64,000 nucleotides of DNA from Strobilurus pachycystidiatus (Eukaryota; Basidiomycota; Agaricomycetes; Agaricales; Physalacriaceae): positions 1 to 64,000 of the forward strand of contig JAHLMK010000017.1 in the NCBI GenBank assembly GCA_019915135.1, read 5' to 3'. The notes under the pieces were generated by a model, which worked only from the letters and a program-made list of their open reading frames with translations, was not told the origin of the DNA and did not search any database. The translations under genes were made by a program, and so were the position numbers. Below are positions 44,206 through 55,054 of this stretch, in pieces. The stretch's first letter is position 1. Each line of letters opens with the position of its first letter.

Positions 44206-45008
44206 AAGGTGTCACATGTCAAGTGTCAATGTCCCTTGCTCGCTCTTGCTCAGTTGCTGCTCGGTTGCACAGCTCGGATCAGTCATACTTAGGTCTATCA
44301 TTATGCGTCCCTCCCCACTTTTGCGTGCGCCTCCGAGACGCGTCGGCGCCCAATCTGTTATGGCAAAAAACCTTCTGAGTTTTCATTAGAGCTCTCCCCG
44401 ACTTGTGTCTATGTAACTGTGTGACTAGTATGATTTTGGGTCGATATTATTATGTATGCAGAAAACTCAATATTTTTGCGTCTTCCACTAATTGCATATC
44501 AAGGGGGGAAGGCAACTGCAGACAGGCCTGAAGATAGCGGCGCAACAGGCGCAATTTATCAATAGACGTGTTTGAAGTCGGTAGTACACACTGCTTTGAG
44601 GAATCCTACTATTTGGACGCCTTTCCGTGCCTCCAAAAAGGCAGATACGAGCACCGTGCCACCACCCAGGCACTGTACTTTGGGATTTATATTGTTGTGG
44701 GCAATATACCTCAAGTTCCTTCATTATATCTGAGCCTGATATATATTGGCCCAAAATTGTTCTACTGTCCGACTTTTTTTGTATGTCAGGCCGGCCCGGG
44801 AGTGTCACCGTGGATGCCGCTAACTGCAACATGAACATTATTATCATTCCCGCGCTCGGAAAACAAGTGGGACAGATACCCTATATGTGCGCTGTCCCAG
44901 TCGAATCCACACTTTGACCGATCCTGTACCCACCCAAGACCGTCATATAAAAAAGTACACTACCGAAGTTTCTTGCTAATTACCCCCCCCCCCCCCAAAA
45001 CCTCATGA
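44206..45008. other. Intergenic region with a C14 run
   Basis: This 803-base gap lies between the DUF218 gene start and the 3' end of the C2H2/Zn2Cys6 regulator. No gene was recognised. A homopolymer of 14 C lies at 44983-44996. Confidence 0.4.
44983..44996. repeat. C14 homopolymer
   Basis: A run of 14 C follows the regulator's stop codon by 12 bases. Its length is prone to sequencing error. Confidence 0.9.
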
Positions 45009-47835
45009 TCAATGCTCAAAGAACGACAGTACCCCCTCGGAATCGTCCATACCATTCTCCCTTTCAGTTTGCCATGAGTTGAGCCGAATCTTGATCAGCT
45101 CGTCCCAGAACATAGTCGCTCCCTGATCACTCGCGTTGAGGAAACTACGTATGTGTCTAAACCACTGCTTCGCCAATTTGTACCGTACTTCCGCTTGGTT
45201 GTTTGGCGAACCGGGCTCGAACGGCGGCAACCCTTCTCGGTAAGCAAGCAAAGCTACCTGGCCAAACCAGTAGAATGGTAGCGCTACAACAACGTCAACA
45301 TTATCCAAGGAGAGGCACGGTGTAAGTACGTACCATTGTCGACGAAAGGTGGCTCATTGTCCGGATCTCCCATCTTCGGCAGGTCAGGAGAAGCAAGCCA
45401 ACTCTGCAACCAATTATGTAGACCAAATTGGATTCTGTAAATCTCCTTGTCAACAGACATCTGGTTACTCGTATTGCCTTGTGTCGGTAGGCGACTCTCG
45501 ACACAAGTGTCGAACAAAATGCGTAATAACTGATCTTGGGGTTAGAACAAAAACCGAGATCATGAGATGCGTCCTTACTGCATGAGCAAGAACAAAATGA
45601 CCTGCATACGAGTTTAGTTCTTGCTAGTAGGAACGAGGTGTATGACTCTGACCGAAAGGCGATACTGGCGTGGGCTGCGTCAGAAGTTGCGATTCAGACA
45701 TCGCATCAAGACAGCGTCGCATATTAGGTCCCATAAGTCTCGCCTCCATCGATCCGTAAGGCGAGTTTGGTGTTTGAAGTAAGAGATACCATTCTTGAGC
45801 TGTCTGTGCCTTCCATAAGCCGGTCTCGCCAGGCAATCCCGCCAAATACTCTCCCATACGATATGACGGCGCAGTTGCTAGGTGCACGGCGTGACAACAA
45901 TCCTGGAGAAACGATTGGCTCAATAGTCTGGCACAGACAAATCAAAAAAAAAGGCTTGACATCAATTGCGTCGTGCACGGACCTTTTGACCTCCTCAAAT
46001 GCGATCCAATCTTTCCACGCGGCCTCCACTTGCTCAGGTCGCGAAGGATCAACAATGGGTTTGGGCTGCCATCCCGCATTGCGAGGAATGAGGCCTGATC
46101 GTCGTATCATCTGAGCATCCGATGCTTTCAACGCCTCTATGTCGATACGTATTGTCTGGAAGCTTACCTGTACAAGCATGCCATGGAATATGGTCGACGT
46201 CTCGCGTTGTTCAGGTTTCTGATGAAACAACCCTATGGTCTGTAGCAAGATGACAGCCATGATTAACTGAAGTTGGTCTGCGGAGTCTCGGGGTTTGCTC
46301 TGCGCAAGGTGAACATGACGACTTCTGGAGCTACATGGCAGACTCACGAATTCTTGGACGAGTATCTCACGCGAGTTGGTGAGAACTTGTTCAATGAACA
46401 ATGTGGCTTTTCGTGTTTTCACATAAAGCGCGCCGCACGCTTGCATAGCGCTGAGGAGGAGAGGCGGTTTTCCGTTGGCGCTGAATGTGGTGGCATGCAC
46501 AATAGGCATCTGGGGTAAGAATGCCGAGAAGAAAAAATAAACTGCAATTGATTGAATCTAGAGCACTCGGGTATTACGCGGATAGACTCACGGTAATGCT
46601 GGCATTCTGGGGAAAGAGGGTCTTTCGAGGAAGGATTGACGACGTCTGGACTGGAGTTCGACGACCTGATGTCACTCAGCGTAGGTTGCACACCTGGTAC
46701 GTCGTTGATGAACTGGTGCTGATCGGGTATCACACCGAAGCTTGAGAAAAAGGACGCGACACCATTCATGTCATTGAACAGTGACTGGCCGGGACTGCTA
46801 GCGTCCGACGCATTTGAGCTAGTGTCCTGCATGTCGTTGATATCAGGGGAGATCCCACTGAATAAACCATCGAAGAATGGTTGGAAGAGGTCGCTATTGT
46901 ACGCAGACGCAAAGCTGTTTTGGGCCAGCTCGTCTGGTTGAGGAGCCCCCATAATAGCGGAGAAGGGGTTGAATGCATGTGTGAAGGATGGAGGGGAGAA
47001 ATGATTGACAAGAAGATCTGAGTGTGTTGTGCCAGAAGATGATCCAGGAACAGGCATGACAGTCATCTGCGCATCGGACGAGGGGAATATATCAGAAAGG
47101 GATGAATCAATGGTAGGAGGAGTAGATTCGCTGTTGGACATGGTCTCCAGGTGCGCGCCATCAGGCTTTTGGAGCGGCTTGTCGGTCGGTCCAGGTACGA
47201 AAACACATTCCTTCCCCCGCGATTTACATTTCGAGCATGGGCTCAACCGATCACAGCGTATCTTGGACTCAGTACATGCTATGCATGACTTTCTTCGCGT
47301 CGTGTCTTGTCTAGAAAGGAGACTGGAGTCAGAGTGCGGGATACAAACAACGTAGGGAACGATGTACTCTGCATTGCAGCGCTTCTTGTGTCTGGCCAAT
47401 AAATCACTCCGAGTGAATTGCGAGGTACAGGTCTGGTGAAAAATTCAGACAATCGACGGCAGACCACAAGGGAGAGATCTCCGTACGTCGCAGCAGTGAA
47501 CCCGTTCCCCAGTGTCTGGTAAACTGTTCCGTTAGTCCAGAGAATCACGAGGAGAGCAGCTGAGTGCATGAAATGTGACAAAGGTATGAGATGAAGACTA
47601 ACGTGTTCTTAAGTGGCGATTGAGGTGCTAATGGTGTACTAGTCAACATACGAAATTCAACCAAACCAAAGGAACCTACAGTTGTTCGCGTGAATTTTGC
47701 TGGACATTTCGGGCAAAGCTTCGTCTGTGGTAGGACAGGAACGTTCCCTCGATGAGATCGCATCTTGGAGATTGTGCCGTCTTTTTTCCTGTCTGCTGGT
47801 TGTTCCTCATCGAGCGGTGGCCTGTCGGAAGCCAT
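45009..47835 (-). CDS. Transcription factor with C2H2 fingers plus Zn2Cys6 cluster
   Basis: Twelve exons in coding order: 47835-47680, 47627-47603, 47515-47487, 47432-47368, 47310-46592, 46541-46348, 46299-46168, 46110-45983, 45927-45653, 45601-45579, 45529-45334, 45283-45009, encoding 738 residues. Finger 1 has Cys41, Cys44, His57 and His61. Finger 2 is C2HC with Cys69, Cys72, His85 and Cys89. A Zn2Cys6 cluster follows directly: Cys101, 104, 111, 117, 120 and 127. The next 200 residues are Ser/Asp/Pro-rich, then comes the fungal regulator domain (LLSAMQACGALYVKTRKAT, LIMAVILLQTIGLFHQ, LIPRNAGW, DCCHAVHL, WLQSWL). The hybrid class is known in fungi and often controls nutrient or developmental genes. 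Some introns are stop-free multiples of three. Confidence 0.92.
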
Positions 47836-48083
47836 TGCTGCCCCAGTACTAGTAGTGCTTGTAGATGATCCTGACGTAGTCTCAGGAGGCGGGAGCTGTT
47901 GCGCCAGTCTGGGCGCGATAGAAAGGCTGCAGATGAGAGTGAACAGTCTCTAGAGCTACCGATGTGGAGAGAAGCAGGAGGAGACAACGAAAGCCGGGAC
48001 AGGCGTAATATTACATGGTCCGGCAATCAGGAATGGTCCGTGCCGAGTTTGAATGAATGAATAGGTGTAATTTTATCTACAAT

Positions 48084-49797
48084 CTAATCTAAATTATTGT
48101 GTGCTCTCTGATATTCCTCGTCTATAGCCCATCGGACGGCTACTTCAACATTCTCGGCCTGCTGAGTAGGTTGGTGAGTAGGAGGTCCATTCGTGGGATC
48201 GTATACACCGGTATGAACCAAGACAGAGGGCCAGCCCGCGCCGTTCGCGCCAGCGATGTCTGTGAAGGTGTGAGGGTTAGCCATTCCTGGGGCTTGCGCT
48301 TATTACTTACCTGACTCAGGATTGTCACCAATCATGTACCTAGCCAAAGCGACATTAAGCAACGCGTTTCAGGCGTTTCAGGCACAGGACTGGCGTACAC
48401 TTTTGGTGGCTTGTCAGTGGGCCCATACATTGCTTCAAGCCGCTCCTTCAAGACGCCTTCCGCAAACTTGTATGTCGGTTCCGTGGGTTTCCCGTACTGT
48501 ATATGCGGATAATGCACGCCAGTCAAGGCCTAGCCATAGGCATACGATAAGCATCACTTGCGTTAGCATCATCAGTAGACAGCCGATGTACCTTATAAAC
48601 AGCCTGGAAAGCCTCTTTGAAAGCGCCTTGACCGAGTCGTGGACGGGGGAAGTCAGACCTCCAGATAAGATCGGGATTACAAAACACCAGCTCGACCGGT
48701 TTAGCAAGCTGTTGTTTGAGAGGCACGTAGGGACCGCCGATAATCCCTCCGGACTGGATTACGTCGCATATGACTTGGACTGTAGGAGGAGTATGACGGA
48801 TGAGCGAAACTACGCAAGCGTGGAAGCCGCACTATCGAGAGCCCAGTTGCGTGGGTCATGGTAGACAAAGATGGCAGACAACGGAGTTTCAGAGAAGTCC
48901 GTGGACTATGCATAGATAGATGCATCAGGATCTTACGAATAAGAGCTAAACCGAGGACAGACCCTGACGCTTGCCTTCTCGGCTTCATTGAGCTTGTGAA
49001 GTGACCAAACCCTGCAAGGCAAATGAAGACGCGTATCGAAGGAATGTTGACGTGATGACATACGCAGGATGCCAATGTAGAACATCCAAAGGAGTGTGGA
49101 CTTTGTCGAAACCGTAGAATTCAGCTACCTTTCTGATTTCATCGTTTCTTCCCCCAAGAACGAGGACGTGTTTGTCGTGATATCGCTCGGCATGACTCCG
49201 CAGAATAGTATGTGCTTGAAGACACTGCTCGGGTTGTATCTTTGAGTAACAGTCAGTCGCGCGAAGAACTTGTGATCGGGATATCACCGCGACCTGTGTG
49301 CCAAGTTTTGTAGAGAGCTTCATCGACCGTTCCTTCTCTACCGCGCCACCTCCGTTTGTAAGCTACGGTGAGTCATTATCTTCACTTGGAGTTTGAAAAA
49401 GATATACTGGCCAGAATATATGGTATTCTCCTACGATTTTGTCTGAGTAGATTTCACCACACGGTTCGATGAAGATGACGCACGTTCGAAAAGGATTGTC
49501 GCCTTCCAAAATTTGGAGTGCCCGCTTACCAGCAGGAAGAGCATCGGGGCCTTGCAGCAAAACGCCATCCTAAGTAAGATTGCCTGTCAGGTTCTGATTA
49601 CGCGCTCCATTCGATTGCGGGCTGCTTTACGATGTCAAACACGAAGGCTAACGGCGGTTTGGAAGGTGCGGTACCTGACAAGGGGGGTCAGCAGAAACAT
49701 AGTTCAAGGGCGAAAGGACTGCTTTACTTTGTATATACCGCGCGCTGAAACGGGTTGACCTTGCAAAGCAGCGAAATTGCCTGGTGGAGGAAAGCAT
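48084..49797 (-). CDS. HAD-superfamily IIA hydrolase, CECR5/HDHD5-like, mitochondrial
   Basis: Twelve exons in coding order: 49797-49728, 49674-49631, 49569-49484, 49430-49412, 49362-49294, 49239-49064, 49011-48963, 48905-48833, 48779-48592, 48529-48399, 48339-48311, 48259-48084, encoding 369 residues. The N-terminus is a presequence (RQFRCFARSTRFSARYI). HAD motif I is VFDIDGVLLQGP with Asp37/Asp39, motif II is ILLTNGGG, and motif IV is YMIGDNPESDIAGANGAGW. SGGIIGGPYVPLKQQLAKP and NPDLIWRSDFPRPRLGQGAF are CECR5-family marks. Substrate unknown. The intron 49411-49363 must begin GC (GCCAGT) to give ILLTNGGG; the nearby GT at 49407 shifts frame. Exon 4 is 19 bases. Confidence 0.93.
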
Positions 49798-49914
49798 CGG
49801 ACGACCGTGCCGGGGTCCCGGTCCGAGATAATGCACTTGTACAGTTGTACTGCTTATCAAGCATGGTACCAATACGCCATACTGTAGCTAGAATTGTAGG
49901 GTGTTCAATACATT

Positions 49915-50830
49915 TCACAATTTCTTTGCCTCTTCCACCCATTGTGCTAGCACTTTTACATCGTCGTTATCCTCCTTGATGGACGTCTCGATGCGCGAAT
50001 ACAACTTTGCGACTCCTTTGTAAATTTCGCCTTCGCCGTCACCCACAAATCCGGCAATCTCTTCCATCTCGCCGACCCAACGGTATGCCTTGGGTATCAT
50101 CGATGTCATTTGCTTGCTCCGGTTCAGAAGCATAGGCTGGGAATGGCCTAGCTCATTCATCAATGCCTTGGCTGTAGCAGGGGAAGACGCGTGGGCCGCC
50201 AGTATCATCGTGGTCATCAACCCCATAGTTCCCTTTGTGATGCCCTGGATTGCACATTCAGTGATGTATGGTGATGAGAAGCGAGCAGCTCACAGCGTAA
50301 GACATTTTTAGGGCACTTGCGTCCCCGACCCCAGTTCCTTCGCCCTCTAATAGGGAGATCTTCAACCCGTACTTCGTGAGGTCGAGGAACTCTTGAAGGG
50401 CACTCGCGTCATTACCAGACGCGTAGAAAATGGGATTGTAGTCATCTTTCGGTGGCCCCCCAATGATACCTGCATCGACGAAGGCCATCTTCGAGCCATC
50501 AAAGATGGCTGCTATCTTCTTCACAGTTACGGGGTTCACGGCATTACAGTCCGCGAACGTCGAGGAAGAACCCACAGAGCGCGCCGTTTCTGCGAAGTGA
50601 CGCGCGAATGAGACGGCATCGCTTGGGGGAAGGATACTGAGAACGAATTTCGCCTCTTTCGCAATAGTAGAGTAGGATGAATCAATCATGCCTGCAGCAA
50701 GGGCTCTCTTGCGCGTCGCTTCGGATCTACCGTCGAGGTTTGTGAGCACAGTGCAGCCGCCGATTCTCAATGCACGTCCAACAGCCGAGCCCATAGCTCC
50801 AGCCGCGATAACAGCAATCGTCGTGGTCAT
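49915..50830 (-). CDS. 6-phosphogluconate-dehydrogenase-like NAD(P)-binding dehydrogenase (DUF1932 type)
   Basis: Exons in coding order 50830-50294 and 50244-49915 encode 288 residues. The Rossmann motif is AAGAMGSAVGRAL near residue 9. FVLSILPPSDA, FADCNAVNPVTVKKI and FVDAGIIGGPP are marks of 6PGDH/beta-hydroxyacid dehydrogenase relatives. The C-terminal helical part (KMSYAGITKGTMGLMTTMILAA) is of the DUF1932 type rather than canonical 6PGDH. Reaction unknown. It lies 117 bases upstream of the HAD gene on the same strand. Confidence 0.9.
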
Positions 50831-51027
50831 GGTCGAGGGTGCTTTCGCTGAAGTCGACTGATAGTCACTTGATAAGACAAGGGACCTGATCTGGATAGAA
50901 TTACCTAGGTCTAACATGGAAATAACATGGTGGGAAACAACAACAGTGCAAAGAGTCAAGAAATAAGGAAAGAGTTCAGAAATAGGTCCAAATGTTCGAC
51001 GAGGAAAGTGTTCGTTATCATTCCATT

Positions 51028-52545
51028 TCATGGGGCTGCGCTATGGGGTATAGTGGGGAGTGTCGCGCTATGAGGGGAAGAGGACTGGACGGTTGCGCTG
51101 CAAGGAACGACTGGTATCCCCATCTTCGACTTTACTACTTCAAAATTCTTCGTCAACCGGCGTCGCGCTCCCAAAGCGACGACACCCATCTTCTCCATGG
51201 TAGGCTCATCCAAGTCGATCATTTCCCTCCATGTCATGCTTCCAAAACATGGCGTGTACTTGTGCAGGCGCAGACTCTTCAGCCACGCTGGGACATCCTC
51301 GAGAAGCTGAGGATCTACTTCCTCCTCCTTGGGGGTCGCTCCGCTTGCTGTACTAGACGCGGCGCTCTTCGACCCAGCACTCTTCAAGGCAGCACTCTTC
51401 GGTCCAGCGCCCTTCCCACTACGCAACGCGCTCGATGGAAATCGTCCAGAAGCAGCGCGCCAATTAGAAGAGGTGCCCGCGGAAGACTGTGTCCGAGGTG
51501 GCTTCTGAGCCTTCGCTGAGGCAGGAGCAGGCGCAGGATCAAGTTCCGGTTCCTCCTCCGATGCAGATATCGACACTGATGTAGCTGAATTGGAGCTCGC
51601 CGGAGCTGTCACCAGCCCACTCATCAAAAGCTTTATGGCCATCATCTGCGTCTCGTCGGAGTATCCCATCTTGGTCAAGGCCGATGCCGACATATTCACC
51701 GATGATTCAGATGCTGTGTTCGCAGGTGTCTGGAGATTCGGTGTCGTCGGTTTGTTGTCACCCTTCTTGAACATAAGATCCATCGGAGTGTTGACCATAC
51801 TCGCCCAGCTTCTTGGTTCCTCCTTTGGTTCGACATAGATCTCCTGCGTCACAGTGCGACCATATGGCCCTGGTGTGTTCGGGACATTGAAAAGAGCTGT
51901 ATTTGGCGTTGCCAAATTCAAGTTGGGTGAACGGGGACTACGGGAATTGGACCGCGCTGATATGTCACCTAATCAGTATATCAGTACATGGGCGGTGTGT
52001 CAGATCGTAGTAACATACCAACGACGGCATCGACCACCTGTTGTAGAACAGCCATCAGGAACTTAGCTTGGCCGTAATTGACCGTTTGAAGCAGGGTGTA
52101 CATTGTGGCAGTCTGTTCGCTTTCCGATAAAAGGCGAAACCCTGTACCAAGGCATGAGACGAGCCACAAAATACTGGAAACTCCGCACATTGCTCAATTG
52201 TACCCAATTCCTCCTTGAATTTGGGCTCTTCAGCTGCCACCGCCATGTTGCCCTGATACTGATTAATGGCGGTTTGGATCGCGACTTCCACTATCACATA
52301 CGAGTGTATCTTCGAACCTTTGGAAGTTCGAGAACCACTTGTCCAGTCCTTCACCTAGCGTTGGTCAGTTGCGCAAAAGGTAGATAGACGACGAACGTAC
52401 CTCTTCCATCTGTGAGTCGCGGAGAGGGCGTAGGTGGTGTCAGCCTCGGTGACGGTGTTGCGAAACCAGTCGCATGTCGAGGCGAGGCCAAAGTAAGTGC
52501 AGCCGGGTATGTACGCATGGGTTTGGAGTTGGATACGCTCAGCAT
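51028..52545 (-). CDS. VTS1: SAM-domain RNA-binding regulator Vts1/Smaug-like
   Basis: Exons in coding order 52545-52401, 52354-52302, 52252-52189, 52141-52019 and 51968-51028 encode 441 residues. The conserved N-terminal block reads LDKWFSNFQRFEDTL, EEPKFKEELGTIEQWFRLLS and MYTLLQTVNYGQAKFLMAVL. A long Ser/Ala/Pro-rich middle follows. The SAM domain (PAWLKSLRLHKYTPCFGSM through MGVVALGARRRLTKNFEVVK) is near the C-terminus. Vts1 binds CNGG loops in mRNAs and recruits Ccr4-Not for decay in the cytoplasm. No in-frame ATG precedes 52545 in this exon, but an upstream exon spliced to an AG at about 52593 is possible. Confidence 0.92.
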
Positions 52546-52906
52546 ATCGAGATCGGTAAGGGTAGACAAGGGAATGGTCGTCAGAGCCAGCTGAGCAGCT
52601 TAAGTAGATGGAACCACGAAGAGAACAACAATAATAAAAGCGGCACCGTTGATGGGAATGATCATGATCTCATACAGTCCATCAGGACAACCGAGAACGA
52701 AACAAGGTAACTGCAGTTCGACGTTCCTTGTGTTCGGGTCCACTTGTATAAATCGTGTTCCCGTAATGCGAGTCCGCAACGAGATGACTGTCTATGGTTG
52801 CCATATATCAAGATGGTGATACGTCGACAACAATTCGGAGTTGATCGCGGTCGTGCGTAGCGCACAGCTTTCACTGTCTACAATCGAGAAACGGGCTCAG
52901 ATGCAT
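52546..52906. other. Intergenic region
   Basis: These 361 bases separate VTS1 (start) and the O-fucosyltransferase-like gene (end), both minus strand. Nothing else was recognised. An extra 5' VTS1 exon may lie here. Confidence 0.35.
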
Positions 52907-54535
52907 TCATCCCCTTTGAACGACCTCTTCACCGTGATAAGTAGTCCACAAGACATCTTCAACAAACCTACTAAACGTACTCCCTTCCGTCCCTACTACT
53001 TCCCATGCTCTGGCCGCCACCATAGAATCGAGAAACGGGAGTAAGAAAGGTTTCAGCGGTGCGCCATCATACCCATTCCGTAGTCCATCTAAGATGGCGG
53101 TCTGACGCGGGAAGTCTTTCAAAAAGAAGACACAAGGAAAAGTACTCAGAAAGAGCGATAGTATGGGGTCGTTGACAGGATCTTTGACATCAGTGGATAT
53201 GTATAGCGGCGTATTGAGTGCTGCGAGATGAGGTCCCCGATGTCGTGGGCTTCGACAAGTGAGACGTGAGGACTTTATCGAATTGGCGATCGAGGGGGGT
53301 AACTGTGAGGTGGGCGACATTGATGATAGGCCAACAGGGACTTGATCTTCTTCGTCGTCGCTGTGGGGCGCCAACATACGCTCCAAAGCAACGGTGTCGC
53401 TGACGGTGAAGTGCAACACTTGATGCACAAGCCTCCACCAGATCAAGCGCGCGTTTGTCGTCCCGCTAATTCTGAATGCTCCATCTCCGAGTCGAATATG
53501 TGCTCCCAAGAATACCGGGGGAAGAAGATCGACGATGCCTGCAACGGCGTCTTGAAGCTGTTGGGGGGCGAAGATCATGCCTCGCCTTATGCGGGCACGA
53601 AGTTGATGATTCTCATCGTGGACGAGACGGAGGCGAGATGTCCCAAAGAGAGTGCCGAGCTGGATAAGTCGCTGCTGCATTGAAGCTAGATCGTCGACAT
53701 GAATGATCTCGTCGTATCTCGTATTGGGCGGCGCAGGATCAGTGAGGTTATCCAGGAAGCGATACTGGTACGCCGTGAAGTCTTTCAAGTAGAATATGTC
53801 GTCTGAAGATATCTGGAGATGATTCTTGAGCCACGAAGAAGTGAAGTCCCATCGCGGGATCCAGCGCGCATATGCCGCCACTGCTGTCAAGTTGACGAGC
53901 CAATCCCAGGGAAGAAACGTGTATTCGAAGTAGTTGAAGCATTCTGGAGGAGTGAACGTATGAGGAGAGATGAGAGAGCAATGACTGAGTCCTTCTTTGC
54001 CTGATAAGGCGATGGCATGAGACAGGGTGTCGAAGTTGTAATAACGAATGGCTTGGCGTCCAAGGCGGATGGGAGGAGCTATGAGGGTTCTGTTGAGCAG
54101 CGTGGCCAAAGTGAGGGCGTTTTCAAAGGCAATGCGTTGATTGTGGTACCCGCTATGGGGCAGATAGGACAAGTATTTCTCCTGGGGGTCATGGCCGTCG
54201 GACGGAGGCGGGGGCTCGATGACTTGGATGGCGTTAGTCGCGTGTCCAAAGGCGTGCCCATGGATACCCCACCTCGTTGTGAAAAGATAGTACGCGATGC
54301 CAAAGCTTCCTAGGCAGCCCAAAAGCAGAAGCGGTATGAGGATGATCCAGCGGAAATGGATCGTATTACTACTAGGGTGGCGAGATGATATCGGGCGCGG
54401 TGCGTGCAGATTGCCGAAATTGAGAGGTCCTGGCCTGCTAGACGGCGCGAGCATCCGATACGATCCCTTTTCGAGGGTCACAGAGGGCGAAGACTCGCCG
54501 TTGCGCGAAGTAGAGTTGACTCGTCGCGGGATCAT
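52907..54535 (-). CDS. Type II membrane protein, GDP-fucose O-fucosyltransferase-like
   Basis: A single exon of 542 residues, unusual among its intron-rich neighbours. A basic, Ser/Pro-rich cytoplasmic head precedes one membrane helix (WIILIPLLLLGCLGSFGIAYY). The lumenal part begins LSYLPHSGYHNQRIAFENAL, the N-terminal donor-binding motif of PF10250-type O-fucosyltransferases. It also has GAHIRLGDGAF (the HxRxGD-like motif) and a C-terminal AARAWEVVGTEGSTFS resembling the conserved S/TxxS end. Such Golgi proteins add fucose or are orphan relatives; fungal substrates are unknown. The gap between its start and the NCS1 permease's end is about 520 bases. Confidence 0.85.
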   Translation of the reverse strand: MIPRRVNSTSRNGESSPSVTLEKGSYRMLAPSSRPGPLNFGNLHAPRPISSRHPSSNTIHFRWIILIPLLLLGCLGSFGIAYYLFTTRWGIHGHAFGHATNAIQVIEPPPPSDGHDPQEKYLSYLPHSGYHNQRIAFENALTLATLLNRTLIAPPIRLGRQAIRYYNFDTLSHAIALSGKEGLSHCSLISPHTFTPPECFNYFEYTFLPWDWLVNLTAVAAYARWIPRWDFTSSWLKNHLQISSDDIFYLKDFTAYQYRFLDNLTDPAPPNTRYDEIIHVDDLASMQQRLIQLGTLFGTSRLRLVHDENHQLRARIRRGMIFAPQQLQDAVAGIVDLLPPVFLGAHIRLGDGAFRISGTTNARLIWWRLVHQVLHFTVSDTVALERMLAPHSDDEEDQVPVGLSSMSPTSQLPPSIANSIKSSRLTCRSPRHRGPHLAALNTPLYISTDVKDPVNDPILSLFLSTFPCVFFLKDFPRQTAILDGLRNGYDGAPLKPFLLPFLDSMVAARAWEVVGTEGSTFSRFVEDVLWTTYHGEEVVQRG

Positions 54536-55054
54536 CTGAGGCCAAGTTGAGAGTGCTGTAATGAACAGTGGTTCAACCTACGAGAACAGTAGCTGAACCA
54601 ACGACAGACAGTACCGGATGCTTTCCGAAAAACGAAAATCGCCCTTTCTGGGACTCGAATGGCGGCGAGATGGGAGGTGAAGCGGGGAAGAGCCATTTGG
54701 AATTGAAAATGTCCGAGCCACGTGACTCTGACTATCAGCAAAGCGGGCCGCGGGCCCGCTCTACACATGTACATTGTACACAACACCAGTTTTCGAAACG
54801 GCATAAAAGGTACATAGGACTGAGCTAGTGAATGCCTGACAGTGACATCGAGAAAGGAAAAGGTTAGAGGTCTGTCTATAAACCATAGTCCATTAGGCAG
54901 CGATAGACTTTGGAGATCAGTCTACTTGCAAGTTCTCCATTGAATATGGGCCAGTCACTAAATATTGATGAGTACAACGTTACGTCTATACAGTAATTCG
55001 TAAGCTATGTAAAATGCATGATCATTAGATATAAACACAAATCAGAACCTAAAT
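54536..55054. other. Intergenic region
   Basis: No gene was recognised in 519 bases. The segment near the right end is AT-rich and probably the 3' untranslated region of the NCS1 permease gene. Confidence 0.4.

Noticed and set aside
50258..51031. Longer 6PGDH-like reading frame starting at 51031
   Set aside because: The extra N-terminal 67 residues precede the Rossmann start, run into the VTS1 3' end and lack protein character; ATG 50830 is placed right before the dinucleotide-binding motif.
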